Source: Providencia sp. PROV188 (GTDB lineage: Bacteria; Pseudomonadota; Gammaproteobacteria; Enterobacterales; Enterobacteriaceae). From it: DNA of 64,000 nt. The DNA lies in the NCBI RefSeq assembly GCF_027595165.1, contig NZ_CP097291.1, forward strand, positions 2,232,001-2,296,000, given 5' to 3'. How positions within the stretch are numbered: position 1 is the stretch's first letter; each line of letters begins with the position of its first letter. A program made the position numbers and the translations under genes. Positions 1-8,792 of this stretch are shown here, piece after piece. The notes under the pieces were generated by a model that made no database searches, was not told the origin of the DNA, and saw only the letters and a list, made by a program, of their open reading frames with translations.

Positions 1-103
1 TAACGCAACGTTCCGCCGTGAACTGGAAAATATTCTTAAGGATCCAGAGCTCAGTGATGAACTTCGTGAAGAACTAGCACAGCTAGCGCCGAAGAAAGAT
101 TAA
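1..103 (+). CDS. tssB: T6SS sheath small subunit TssB (VipA), C-terminal end only
   Basis: The window opens inside this gene. The frame starting at base 2 reads NATFRRELENILKDPELSDE and ends with a short charged tail and TAA at 101-103. The family is the small subunit of the contractile T6SS sheath, which pairs with TssC in the cytoplasm. The identification rests on position directly upstream of tssC, with a 25-base gap to the tssC start, and on the typical charged C-terminus. Only about 33 residues are visible, so nothing can be said about the rest. Confidence 0.8.
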   Translation, partial: NATFRRELENILKDPELSDELREELAQLAPKKD

Positions 104-128
104 TTTGGATTATTAAAGGATTATGCTG

Positions 129-1667
129 ATGTCTGTAAAAACTGAATCAACTCAAGGCGCAACAACTGTGCTGGATGACACCTCAAACCAAGGTGTTTAC
201 GCTTCTTTGTTCGAAAAAATCAATTTAACGCCAGTCGCATCAATCAGTGATATTAACGCATTCCAAGACAATGCTGCCTTGGCAGACGCAACGGCTGATG
301 AGCGTGTCACTGTCGCCGTTCAAGTCTTCCTAGATCGTTTAAAATCATCAGGTCAAAAAGTCGAGCGTTTAGACCGAAACCTACTCGACCATCATATCGC
401 TGAACTTGATAAACAAATCAGTCAACAACTGGATGAAGTCATGCACCACCAAGACTTCCAACAAGTTGAATCCACTTGGCGTGGCCTGAAATTCCTCGTT
501 GACCGCACTGATTTCCGTCAAAACGTTAAAATTGAGCTGTTAGATATCGCTAAAGACGATTTACGTCAAGATTTCGAAGATAGCCCTGAGATCATTCAAA
601 GTGGTCTTTATCACCATACCTACATTGCTGAATATGACACCCCAGGTGGCGAACCTATCGCAGCCATGATTTCCAACTATGAATTTGACCGTAGCCCGCA
701 AGATATCGCCTTACTGCGTAGTATCTCCAAAGTCTCAGCATCCGCACATATGCCATTTATTGGTTCTGTGGGACCAAAATTCTTCGGCAAAGAGACGATG
801 GAAGAAGTCGCAGCAATCAAAGATATTGGCAACTATTTTGACCGCGCCGAGTACATCAAGTGGAAATCATTCCGTGACTCTGATGATGCTCGATATATTG
901 GCTTAACGATGCCTCGCGTGCTAGGTCGTCTACCATACGGACCAGATACCGTGCCTGTTCGTAGCTTCAACTACGTTGAAGAAGTTAAAGGTCCTGATCA
1001 CGAGAAATACCTGTGGACCAACGCCACCTTTGCTTTTGCTGCCAACATGGTAAAAAGTTTTATCAACAACGGTTGGTGCGTACAAATTCGTGGACCTCAA
1101 GCCGGCGGTGCCGTTAAAGATCTCCCAATCCACCTGTTTGATTTAGGTACGGGTAGCCAAGTAAAAATTCCATCCGAAGTGATGATCCCTGAGACCCGTG
1201 AATTTGAATTCGCCAATCTTGGATTTATCCCGCTGTCTTACTACAAAAACCGTGATTACTCCTGCTTCTTCTCGGCTAACTCGGCGCAAAAACCGGCGTT
1301 ATACGATACCGCTGATGCCACCGCGAACAGCCGTATCAACGCCCGCTTACCGTACATTTTCTTACTGTCTCGTATCGCCCATTACTTGAAGCTTATTCAA
1401 CGCGAAAACATTGGTACCACCAAAGACAGACGCTTACTTGAATTAGAACTCAACAACTGGGTTCGTGGCTTAGTCACTGAAATGACCGATCCAGGTGATG
1501 ATTTACAAGCTTCTCACCCACTACGTGATGCAAAAGTGGTTGTAGAGGATATTGAAGATAACCCGGGCTTCTTCCGTGTGAAACTGTACGCGGTTCCACA
1601 CTTCCAAGTCGAAGGTATGGATGTTGATTTATCGCTAGTTTCTCAAATGCCTAAAGCTAAAGCCTAA
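129..1667 (+). CDS. tssC: T6SS contractile sheath large subunit TssC (VipB/EvpB family)
   Basis: Large sheath subunit, about 512 residues, the normal family length. It polymerises with TssB around the Hcp tube and is recycled by ClpV. Recognisable segments are the FLDRLKSSGQKVERLDRNLLD region near residues 70-90, ESTWRGLKFLVDRTDF near 115-130, and the C-terminal NPGFFRVKLYAVPHFQVEGM block. ATG codons exist at 123 and 129. The AGGA at 117-120 sits only 2 bases from the first but 8 from the second, so 129 is preferred. It belongs to one run of + strand genes with tssB before it and tssK 22 bases after it. Confidence 0.95.
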   Translation: MSVKTESTQGATTVLDDTSNQGVYASLFEKINLTPVASISDINAFQDNAALADATADERVTVAVQVFLDRLKSSGQKVERLDRNLLDHHIAELDKQISQQLDEVMHHQDFQQVESTWRGLKFLVDRTDFRQNVKIELLDIAKDDLRQDFEDSPEIIQSGLYHHTYIAEYDTPGGEPIAAMISNYEFDRSPQDIALLRSISKVSASAHMPFIGSVGPKFFGKETMEEVAAIKDIGNYFDRAEYIKWKSFRDSDDARYIGLTMPRVLGRLPYGPDTVPVRSFNYVEEVKGPDHEKYLWTNATFAFAANMVKSFINNGWCVQIRGPQAGGAVKDLPIHLFDLGTGSQVKIPSEVMIPETREFEFANLGFIPLSYYKNRDYSCFFSANSAQKPALYDTADATANSRINARLPYIFLLSRIAHYLKLIQRENIGTTKDRRLLELELNNWVRGLVTEMTDPGDDLQASHPLRDAKVVVEDIEDNPGFFRVKLYAVPHFQVEGMDVDLSLVSQMPKAKA

Positions 1668-1689
1668 CGGTTATTAAAGGTCATTCAGG

Positions 1690-3027
1690 ATGAAAATCTA
1701 CCGTCCCCTATGGACAGACGGGGCCTTTTTGGCCCCTCAGCAATTTCAGCAGCAAGCCCGTTGGGACGGTCATGTTGCTGAAGTCGTCGCACAAATGGGT
1801 ATCGCCTCCACGTGGGGCGTCATTAATACCGAGTTTGATGTCAGTGCATTAACGCTCTCTCGCGTAAGCGCCCAAAAAATCGTGGTGCGCTTTCACGACG
1901 GCACACTGATTGACACAACCTTAGCTGATGCCCTTCCTCCGGTATTGTCCCTCAATGATTATGCGGATCGTCAGTCATTGGATATCGTTCTGGCGCTGCC
2001 TTTAATGTTAGCCAATGGTGGAAACTTAGTTCCCGAAACAGGAACCGATCGCCCACGCCGATTTAGCCAAGAATGGGTTAAAGTCCAAGACTTATTAGGG
2101 CATGAACAAACAGATATTGCCGTGCTACGTCACGTGGCAACACTGCGTTTTGCTCATGATGAGAATGAAGCCTATATGACCTGCCCTGTTGCACGCCTTA
2201 TTCGCAACGCTCAGGGGATGTGGGAATTTGATAACCACTTCATTCCCCCCTTACTTTCCTGCCAGGGAAGTGCTGAATTACGAACATTACTTTCTGAGTT
2301 TATGCACCGTTTAGTGGCTAAGCGCCGTCGTTTAATGGCGCTACGTCGTGAAAGTAATGAAAAAATGGCCGACTTTGTGGTCGCTGATGTTTCACTGTTT
2401 TGGTTACTGAATTCACTCAATAGTGCCGAGCCTGTCCTCAATGAACTCAGCACAGCGTTGCATCGTCATCCTGAATTGCTCTATCGAGAGCTAGCTCGTT
2501 TAGCAGGCAGCTTATTAACTTTTTCTTTAGAAAGTAAGCTGGAAGATATCCCGCTATACAAACATGAGCAACCAGAACTCGTTTTCCCACCCCTTTTTGC
2601 CTTGTTAAATACACTGCTTGAAGCCAGTTTGCCTTCTCGCGTGATTAGCATTGAATTGGCGAAAGAAGGTCCATTCTGGAAAGGTCAACTCCATGACGGT
2701 CGATTACGTGAAGAAGCCGATTTTTACTTATCGGTTCGCTCATCATTGCCAGCTCACTTATTGATCGCTCAATTTCCACTCCTTTGCAAAGCGGGCAGTA
2801 GTGATGATGTGGCTGATGTCGTTAATGTGGCCCTCAATGGTATTCCATTGAAACCGCTCAGCCATGTTCCAACGGCAGTTCCTCTTCGCTTAGAAAATCA
2901 ATACTTTGCGCTAGATATTGAAACACCTGCGGGTCAAGCCATGCTCTCTTCTGGGCAATGTGCATTCTATGTTCCAAGCACGTTAGGTGACATTCAATTA
3001 GAGCTGTTTGCGGTACTTCGCTCATGA
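1690..3027 (+). CDS. tssK: T6SS baseplate subunit TssK
   Basis: TssK links the T6SS baseplate to the membrane complex (established for the family). The 445-residue length is typical. The N-terminus MKIYRPLWTDGAFLAPQQFQ matches the family opening, in which the W-x-x-G-x-F-L-x-P-Q-x-F-Q pattern is conserved. The start follows AGG-type bases at about 1677-1680. The stop overlaps the tssL start by four bases (ATGA at 3024-3027), which indicates translational coupling. No frameshift or unusual feature is seen. Confidence 0.95.
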   Translation: MKIYRPLWTDGAFLAPQQFQQQARWDGHVAEVVAQMGIASTWGVINTEFDVSALTLSRVSAQKIVVRFHDGTLIDTTLADALPPVLSLNDYADRQSLDIVLALPLMLANGGNLVPETGTDRPRRFSQEWVKVQDLLGHEQTDIAVLRHVATLRFAHDENEAYMTCPVARLIRNAQGMWEFDNHFIPPLLSCQGSAELRTLLSEFMHRLVAKRRRLMALRRESNEKMADFVVADVSLFWLLNSLNSAEPVLNELSTALHRHPELLYRELARLAGSLLTFSLESKLEDIPLYKHEQPELVFPPLFALLNTLLEASLPSRVISIELAKEGPFWKGQLHDGRLREEADFYLSVRSSLPAHLLIAQFPLLCKAGSSDDVADVVNVALNGIPLKPLSHVPTAVPLRLENQYFALDIETPAGQAMLSSGQCAFYVPSTLGDIQLELFAVLRS

Positions 3028-3680
3028 ACAATACAACATCGCACCATACTATCGACATGATCTTCGCCCAAACTTGGCTGATGGTTTGTCAGTTACATCA
3101 AGGCACCGCCATCACTCAAGGGGATAGTTTTTATCGTCGCGTTTGCCAACTCATTGATGAAACACGTCAAAAACTGCTCGAACATGGCTACCCTGAATCC
3201 GCCATTGAGCATATGCAATACGCACAATGTGCCCTGATTGATGAATCTGTGATGAATCGCCAGCACCAAGATGATGGCTACAACACATGGATCCAGTCTC
3301 CTTTGCAAGCACGTTACTTCAATACATTAGAAGCGGGAGACAAACTTTGGGATCGTCTACGCAGCATTTTAAACGAAACCGCCCCGAATCCTGACGTTTT
3401 GCTCTGTTTTCATCGCGTGCTTACCCTCGGGTTTGTCGGTAAGTTTCGCCAAAAAGAGGCGCCAGAACGTGAACGTATCGTCGCTCAACTCAATGTTCAG
3501 CTTCCAGATTATCTGATCACGTCAGAATTACCTCTCGTCGTAAAACCTAAATTACAGTTTAGCCGTCGCAGACTTTACTGGTTTGGTTGGATAGGCGGCA
3601 TCCTCATACTCGCCGCCATGTGGTGGGGGTTCAGTGCTTCGTTAGAACATTTACTACAACAGTGGATGACACAAGGATAG
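3024..3680 (+). CDS. tssL: T6SS inner-membrane protein TssL (IcmH/DotU), short form
   Basis: TssL is the tail-anchored DotU-type part of the TssJLM membrane complex. The 218 residues have a cytoplasmic helical domain with the GDSFYRRVCQLIDETRQ segment and a single hydrophobic helix near residues 185-205 (YWFGWIGGILILAAMWWGF). No peptidoglycan-binding domain follows. That function appears to be carried by the separate OmpA-family gene immediately downstream. Start and stop are close-packed with tssK (4-base overlap) and the OmpA gene (2-base gap). Confidence 0.92.
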   Translation: MNNTTSHHTIDMIFAQTWLMVCQLHQGTAITQGDSFYRRVCQLIDETRQKLLEHGYPESAIEHMQYAQCALIDESVMNRQHQDDGYNTWIQSPLQARYFNTLEAGDKLWDRLRSILNETAPNPDVLLCFHRVLTLGFVGKFRQKEAPERERIVAQLNVQLPDYLITSELPLVVKPKLQFSRRRLYWFGWIGGILILAAMWWGFSASLEHLLQQWMTQG

Positions 3681-3682
3681 GC

Positions 3683-5422
3683 ATGCAAAATCCAATCAAA
3701 CAGTGTCTGACGCTTTTTGCTACGGGGCTTTTCTTGTGGCTACTCTGGGGATTTTGGTCTCTAGGGCAAAGTGTCACCATTTTTGTTTCCGTCTTCGTCT
3801 TAGTACTGACGGGGGGAATGTTGTTTTGGCAATATAAACAACGACGCCAAGTGCTATCCACTGAACATGAATATACGGGTGCATTTCCTACTGATAATTA
3901 TCAGGGGCCTGTCATTTTAGTCTGTGGTCAATCTCAAGCACTATTCCTTGATGACCAATTACACAGAGAAACAAATCAAGGTTGGTATATTCGCGTATCC
4001 GCGCCCACTGAGCTCGTTAAACTGATTGCCGCATTGGTGGAATATGCCCCTTCACTATCTGGGCACTTATCCTTGCTTTACGTTGTATTACCCGAGCAAC
4101 TGACCCAACAAGAAACCCTGACACAAGCGCTACTCAACTGGCGTCGAGCTATTGGGGAAGGTCGTCAAAAAATCGGTGCTAAATTGCCATTTTGGGTAAC
4201 GGTATACCTTTCTAAACCTCATCATGCTGATGCCGCTATGCATGTTGATGATGAACATACACCTTGGATGACGTTACTCAGCCACCAAACTGAATTTCAG
4301 GTGGAGCAAGAAGGTGCGATGTCAGTCCCTTACTCCGTGTGGCTACCTGCGCATTTCGGACAGTCAGAACAAAGCCTGCAATTTTCTCTATGGCTAGATA
4401 CCTTACAAAGCTGGCTAAACCAAGTTTTAGTTCCTCAATTTACCCTACCTCAAGCTGGAGCACCGAAGCAAATCCCTTCCGCATGGGCCATTCAGTGGAT
4501 TAATATCACTAGCCAGCCAAACAATTTATGGCAGCAATTCATCCAAGAAAAAACCACATTGCCATTGCGCTCCTCAGTACAAACAACGGATTTACTCCCT
4601 TTGCCGGATGTCATGCTACGCCGCTTACATCATGATATTAACTTAAGCCGAACAGAAAAAAGCCTCGGTGCAATTGGCGTCATTTTTGGGGTTTTCTTCG
4701 TGGGTGCTTTAGTCGGTAGCTACCACCATAACCAGCAACTCATTCGCCATATTGGTGAAGATATTGCTCGTTTCTCTCAGCTTTCAGAAGTTCCACTCGC
4801 ACCCAAATTGACCGCTTATCAGCAGCTACAAGATGATGCTGCTGAGCTTGCACGCTGGGAGCGTGAAGGGATCCCAAGCGCTTACTCTTTAGCGTTATAT
4901 CAAGGTAATCGAATATTGCCTTACTTACATACTCTGCTAGGGAGTTGGGCGCCTTCTCAACCTGAAATCACTCCTGAAGCGCCAGCTGCACCACCTCAAA
5001 TCGTCACTTTGGACAGCTTGTCCTTATTCGATGTTGGACAATACACACTCAAAACGGGCGCGACCAAAGTGTTAGTTGATGCGCTACTCAATATCAAAGC
5101 CAAACCCGGCTGGTTAATTATGGTTTCTGGCTATACCGATAACACCGGGAATCCAGAGCAAAACCAAAAACTGTCTTTAAAACGCGCAGAGTCTGTCCGT
5201 GATTGGATGATCCAAACCAGCGATATCTCGCCAACCTGCTTTGCTGTGCAAGGTTACGGGCAAAATAACCCCGTTGCCGACAACAACACCGCTGACGGAC
5301 GTGCTCGCAATCGCCGCGTAGAAATTCGCCTGATACCGCAAGCTGAAGCTTGTCAGATATTAGGCGTCAACACCGTACCATCGATGGATGGTGGTACACA
5401 TTCCACACGAAAGGAGAAGTAG
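3683..5422 (+). CDS. T6SS-associated OmpA-family peptidoglycan-binding membrane protein
   Basis: About 579 residues if started at ATG 3683, which is preceded by AAGGA at 3673-3677. An open frame extends upstream to 3587 but overlaps tssL and has no better start. Two hydrophobic segments lie at about residues 10-45, another near 330-350 (GVIFGVFFVGALVGS). The C-terminal 120 residues form an OmpA-like domain with the TDNTGN, LSLKRAESV and NRRVEIRL signatures that bind diaminopimelate in peptidoglycan. Position between tssL and hcp suggests it anchors the membrane complex to the cell wall, replacing the OmpA extension found in evolved TssL proteins. The partner assignment is inference. Confidence 0.88.
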   Translation: MQNPIKQCLTLFATGLFLWLLWGFWSLGQSVTIFVSVFVLVLTGGMLFWQYKQRRQVLSTEHEYTGAFPTDNYQGPVILVCGQSQALFLDDQLHRETNQGWYIRVSAPTELVKLIAALVEYAPSLSGHLSLLYVVLPEQLTQQETLTQALLNWRRAIGEGRQKIGAKLPFWVTVYLSKPHHADAAMHVDDEHTPWMTLLSHQTEFQVEQEGAMSVPYSVWLPAHFGQSEQSLQFSLWLDTLQSWLNQVLVPQFTLPQAGAPKQIPSAWAIQWINITSQPNNLWQQFIQEKTTLPLRSSVQTTDLLPLPDVMLRRLHHDINLSRTEKSLGAIGVIFGVFFVGALVGSYHHNQQLIRHIGEDIARFSQLSEVPLAPKLTAYQQLQDDAAELARWEREGIPSAYSLALYQGNRILPYLHTLLGSWAPSQPEITPEAPAAPPQIVTLDSLSLFDVGQYTLKTGATKVLVDALLNIKAKPGWLIMVSGYTDNTGNPEQNQKLSLKRAESVRDWMIQTSDISPTCFAVQGYGQNNPVADNNTADGRARNRRVEIRLIPQAEACQILGVNTVPSMDGGTHSTRKEK

Positions 5423-5424
5423 TT

Positions 5425-5916
5425 ATGGCTATTCCAGTTTATTTATGGCTGAAAGATGATGGCGGTGCTGAAATTAAAGGTTCTGTCGACGTACAAGACC
5501 GTGAAGGCAGCATCGAAGTGGTTGCTCAAGACCATAACCTGTACATCCCAACGGATAACAATACCGGTAAATTAACAGGTACTCGTATCCATACGCCATT
5601 CATTTTCGTTAAAGAAATTGATGCTTCAAGCCCTTACCTTTACAAGGCTGTGACCACGGGTCAAACCTTGAAAGAAGCGGAATTCAAATGGTATCGCATT
5701 GATGACGCAGGACAAGAAGTCGAATATTTCAACACCAAACTTGAAAACGTCAAAGTCGTGAAAGTCGCTCCAAAAATGCACGACATCAAAGATCCAGGTA
5801 AAGAGAAGCACAACCATCTCGAAGAGATTGAGCTGCGCTATGAAAAAATCACTTGGACATACAAAGACGGCAACATCATCCATTCCGATTCTTGGAATGA
5901 GCGTGCTACCGCTTAA
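5425..5916 (+). CDS. hcp: T6SS inner-tube protein Hcp (TssD)
   Basis: The 163-residue protein forms hexameric rings stacked as the T6SS inner tube and is itself secreted. The N-terminus MAIPVYLWLKDDGGAEIKGS and the internal RIHTPFIFVKEIDASSPYLY and EIELRYEKITWTYKDGNI segments are characteristic. The start at 5425 is set by AAGGAG at 5411-5416. An in-frame upstream extension to 5350 overlaps the OmpA gene and is not supported. A clear terminator follows, so hcp is probably the last gene of the tssB-to-hcp transcript or lies before a partial stop. Confidence 0.96.
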   Translation: MAIPVYLWLKDDGGAEIKGSVDVQDREGSIEVVAQDHNLYIPTDNNTGKLTGTRIHTPFIFVKEIDASSPYLYKAVTTGQTLKEAEFKWYRIDDAGQEVEYFNTKLENVKVVKVAPKMHDIKDPGKEKHNHLEEIELRYEKITWTYKDGNIIHSDSWNERATA

Positions 5917-5923
5917 TTAAGAC

Positions 5924-5951
5924 AAGCAGGCGTTTCGGCGTCTGCTTTTTT
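5924..5951 (+). terminator. Rho-independent terminator after hcp
   Basis: A stem of AAGCAGGCG pairs with CGTCTGCTT (one G-T pair) around a six-base loop and is followed by a run of T. It lies 8 bases after the hcp stop. It would separate abundant hcp transcription from clpV. Confidence 0.85.
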
Positions 5952-6128
5952 CTTGCGCCCCTTGCGCAACATCACTCACACACAACACATTTTGCCATTA
6001 AACAAGCAATACGCGCTTTCAACCGCGCATTCCCATCGCGAATATCACCTTATGAACCTCGGTTAACGGTTAGGGGCGGTAGCGTGCCTAAACACATTGA
6101 TATCCACCAGATTATCTAGGGAGAGAAC

Positions 6129-8792
6129 ATGGAAAATTCTTCAGTTATGTTATTGCGTCGCCTAAACCCTTTCTGTGCAAATGCACTAGAGGCAGCAGCT
6201 TCCTTGTGCCAAACACGCGCCCATGCTGAGGTTACCATCGAACATTGGTTACTCAAGCTGCTTGAGCTAGGAGAAAGTGATATCACTGTGTTAGCGCGCC
6301 GTTATGAGTGGGATATTTCTGAACTTTGGCAAAGCCTGCTAACAGAAATCGACAGCCTACCCCGCTCTATCCATAGCCGCCCCTCCCTCTCGAAATCACT
6401 CCTAAACTTAATTCAAAACGCATGGGTGATAGCCTCATTGGATGAAGATATCGAGCACATTCGCAGCGTCCATATTCTTGCAGCGATGGTGAAGCAACCC
6501 TCTTTAGTTCCGAACGACGCCCTTTGGCCATTAATGACCTTAAGCATCACACAATTACAACGCTTAAGACCGATGCTGGATGCGCAATCCGATGAGCGCC
6601 CTGAAGTTCAGCAACTTGCGGCGCATAATCAATCTTTGCCGGCAGAAGCGCCACTTGAAACGCAATCAACAAATGAAGCTCCTGCACCGAATGTCATCGG
6701 AAACACACTGAATGAAGCCTTACTGGCCGTGCTGAATAAATTTACGGTGGATGTGACCGAAAAAGCACGCGAAGGCGCGATTGACCCAGTCTTTGGACGT
6801 GATGACGAAATCCGTCAAATGGTGGATATTCTGTCTCGCCGTCGCAAAAACAACCCAATCCTCGTGGGCGAACCGGGTGTTGGAAAAACCGCGTTAGTGG
6901 AAGGCTTAGCCCTACGTATCGTTGAAGGTAATGTTCCTGTCAGTCTGCAAACCACATCATTACGTACATTAGATTTAGGTCTACTGCAAGCGGGGGCTGG
7001 CGTCAAAGGCGAATTTGAACAGCGCTTAAAAAACGTGATTGAAGCCGTACAACAATCTCCTACTCCGATTTTACTGTTTATCGATGAAGCCCATACCATC
7101 ATTGGCGCAGGCAACCAAGCTGGTGGCGCTGATGCCGCTAACTTACTCAAACCCGCCCTTGCCCGTGGTGAATTACGCACGATTGCCGCCACCACTTGGT
7201 CTGAATATAAACAATATTTCGAGCGTGACGCCGCTTTAGAACGCCGTTTCCAAGTCGTCAAAGTCGATGAACCTGATGATGAAAAAGCCTGTTTAATGCT
7301 GCGGGGGCTAAAACCGCGCTACGCCAAATATCATGGTGTTCACATTACCGATGATGCGGTCAAAGCCGCTGTTACCTTATCCCGCCGTTACTTAACCGGT
7401 CGCCAACTCCCCGATAAAGCCGTGGATTTACTCGATACCGCCAGCGCCCGTATCCGCATGAGCCTCGATACACTCCCTGAAGAATTGACGCGTTTAAAGG
7501 CCAAGCGCAATGCATTAGAACTTGAACAGCAAGCGATCCTTGATGATTTGGCGATTGGCAACACCACCAACCAATCCCTACTGAGCGAATTAGTCACTCA
7601 AGATGCCCAAATAGCGATACAGCTGGCTGAGTTAGAACAGCGTTTTGAGCAAGAAAAAAACCTTATCAGCGAGCTCTTAGAACAGCGCCGTCAATCCCAA
7701 GATGTCAGCGATATCCAATCACAGTTAGAACTCGTTCAACAAAATGAGCCGCTGATCACCCCCGATGTGGATATCAGAACCGTTGCCACTGTCATCGCCG
7801 ACTGGACGGGTGTGCCATTATCCAGCCTCTTAAAAGACGAACAAACCGAACTGCTGGAGCTAGAAGACTCGCTAGGTAAACGCGTTGTGGGGCAAGAGAG
7901 CCCATTACTGGGGCTTGGACAACGACTGCGTGCTGCTCGCACGGGTCTCGCCTCAGAAAATGGCCCTCAAGGCGTATTTTTATTAGTGGGTCCAAGCGGA
8001 ATTGGTAAAACTGAAACCGCACTCGCCTTAGCAGATGTCCTGTTTGGTGGCGAAAAATCCTTAATCACCATCAACATGTCCGAGTATCAAGAAGCCCACA
8101 CCGTCAGCCAATTAAAAGGCTCTCCTCCAGGTTATGTGGGTTATGGTCAAGGCGGGATTTTAACGGAAGCCGTTCGCAAGCGCCCTTACAGCGTCGTGTT
8201 ACTCGATGAAGTGGAAAAAGCCCACCGCGATGTGCTCAATCTGTTTTATCAAGTTTTCGACCGTGGATTTATGCGCGATGGCGAAGGTCGTGAAATTGAT
8301 TTTCGTAATACCGTGATCTTAATGACAGCCAACTTGGGCAGTGATTTGTTGATGCAGCAACTCGAAGAGTTCCCTGAGTCTACCGACGGCGAGCTGCAAG
8401 AACTGCTGCGCCCAATTTTGCGCGACCACTTCCAACCCGCCTTACTCGCACGCTTCCAAACCTTAATTTATCGCCCATTAGGCCCAGCCGCTCTGCGCCA
8501 AATTGTTGAAATGAAACTGGGCAGCGTCATTAAGCGTCTTTACACCCACTACAAGCTTGAAGGCATTATCGAAGAAGCGCTGTATGACACGCTCGTGAGC
8601 GCCTGCTTATTACCCGACACCGGCGCCCGCAATATAGACAGCCTACTGAATCAGCAGATTTTACCAGTACTGAGTCGGCAATTACTCATGCGCCAAGCTA
8701 ACCACCAGCAAGCGCAAAGCCTGACTTTGGGGTATAGCGAAGAAGACGGGATCACCCTGAGTTTCAGTGATATTGAGGAGATAAATCCATGA
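6129..8792 (+). CDS. clpV: T6SS AAA+ ATPase ClpV (TssH)
   Basis: Double AAA+ unfoldase that disassembles contracted TssBC sheath. The 887 residues carry a Clp N-terminal repeat domain, a first P-loop GEPGVGKT at residues 247-254 with IDEAHTIIG Walker B, a coiled middle domain around 450-530, and a second P-loop GPSGIGKT at 621-628 with VVLLDEVEKAH. Length and both intact ATPase sites fit ClpV rather than ClpB. The start has GGGAGAG at 6119-6125. The stop overlaps the vgrG start by four bases. The 212 bases upstream hold the hcp terminator and probably a promoter I could not define. Confidence 0.96.
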   Translation: MENSSVMLLRRLNPFCANALEAAASLCQTRAHAEVTIEHWLLKLLELGESDITVLARRYEWDISELWQSLLTEIDSLPRSIHSRPSLSKSLLNLIQNAWVIASLDEDIEHIRSVHILAAMVKQPSLVPNDALWPLMTLSITQLQRLRPMLDAQSDERPEVQQLAAHNQSLPAEAPLETQSTNEAPAPNVIGNTLNEALLAVLNKFTVDVTEKAREGAIDPVFGRDDEIRQMVDILSRRRKNNPILVGEPGVGKTALVEGLALRIVEGNVPVSLQTTSLRTLDLGLLQAGAGVKGEFEQRLKNVIEAVQQSPTPILLFIDEAHTIIGAGNQAGGADAANLLKPALARGELRTIAATTWSEYKQYFERDAALERRFQVVKVDEPDDEKACLMLRGLKPRYAKYHGVHITDDAVKAAVTLSRRYLTGRQLPDKAVDLLDTASARIRMSLDTLPEELTRLKAKRNALELEQQAILDDLAIGNTTNQSLLSELVTQDAQIAIQLAELEQRFEQEKNLISELLEQRRQSQDVSDIQSQLELVQQNEPLITPDVDIRTVATVIADWTGVPLSSLLKDEQTELLELEDSLGKRVVGQESPLLGLGQRLRAARTGLASENGPQGVFLLVGPSGIGKTETALALADVLFGGEKSLITINMSEYQEAHTVSQLKGSPPGYVGYGQGGILTEAVRKRPYSVVLLDEVEKAHRDVLNLFYQVFDRGFMRDGEGREIDFRNTVILMTANLGSDLLMQQLEEFPESTDGELQELLRPILRDHFQPALLARFQTLIYRPLGPAALRQIVEMKLGSVIKRLYTHYKLEGIIEEALYDTLVSACLLPDTGARNIDSLLNQQILPVLSRQLLMRQANHQQAQSLTLGYSEEDGITLSFSDIEEINP

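Noticed and set aside
6815..7261. 148-codon - strand frame inside clpV
   Set aside because: Antisense to the conserved AAA+ domain, Arg/Ser/Pro-rich like a typical shadow frame, and with no start signal.
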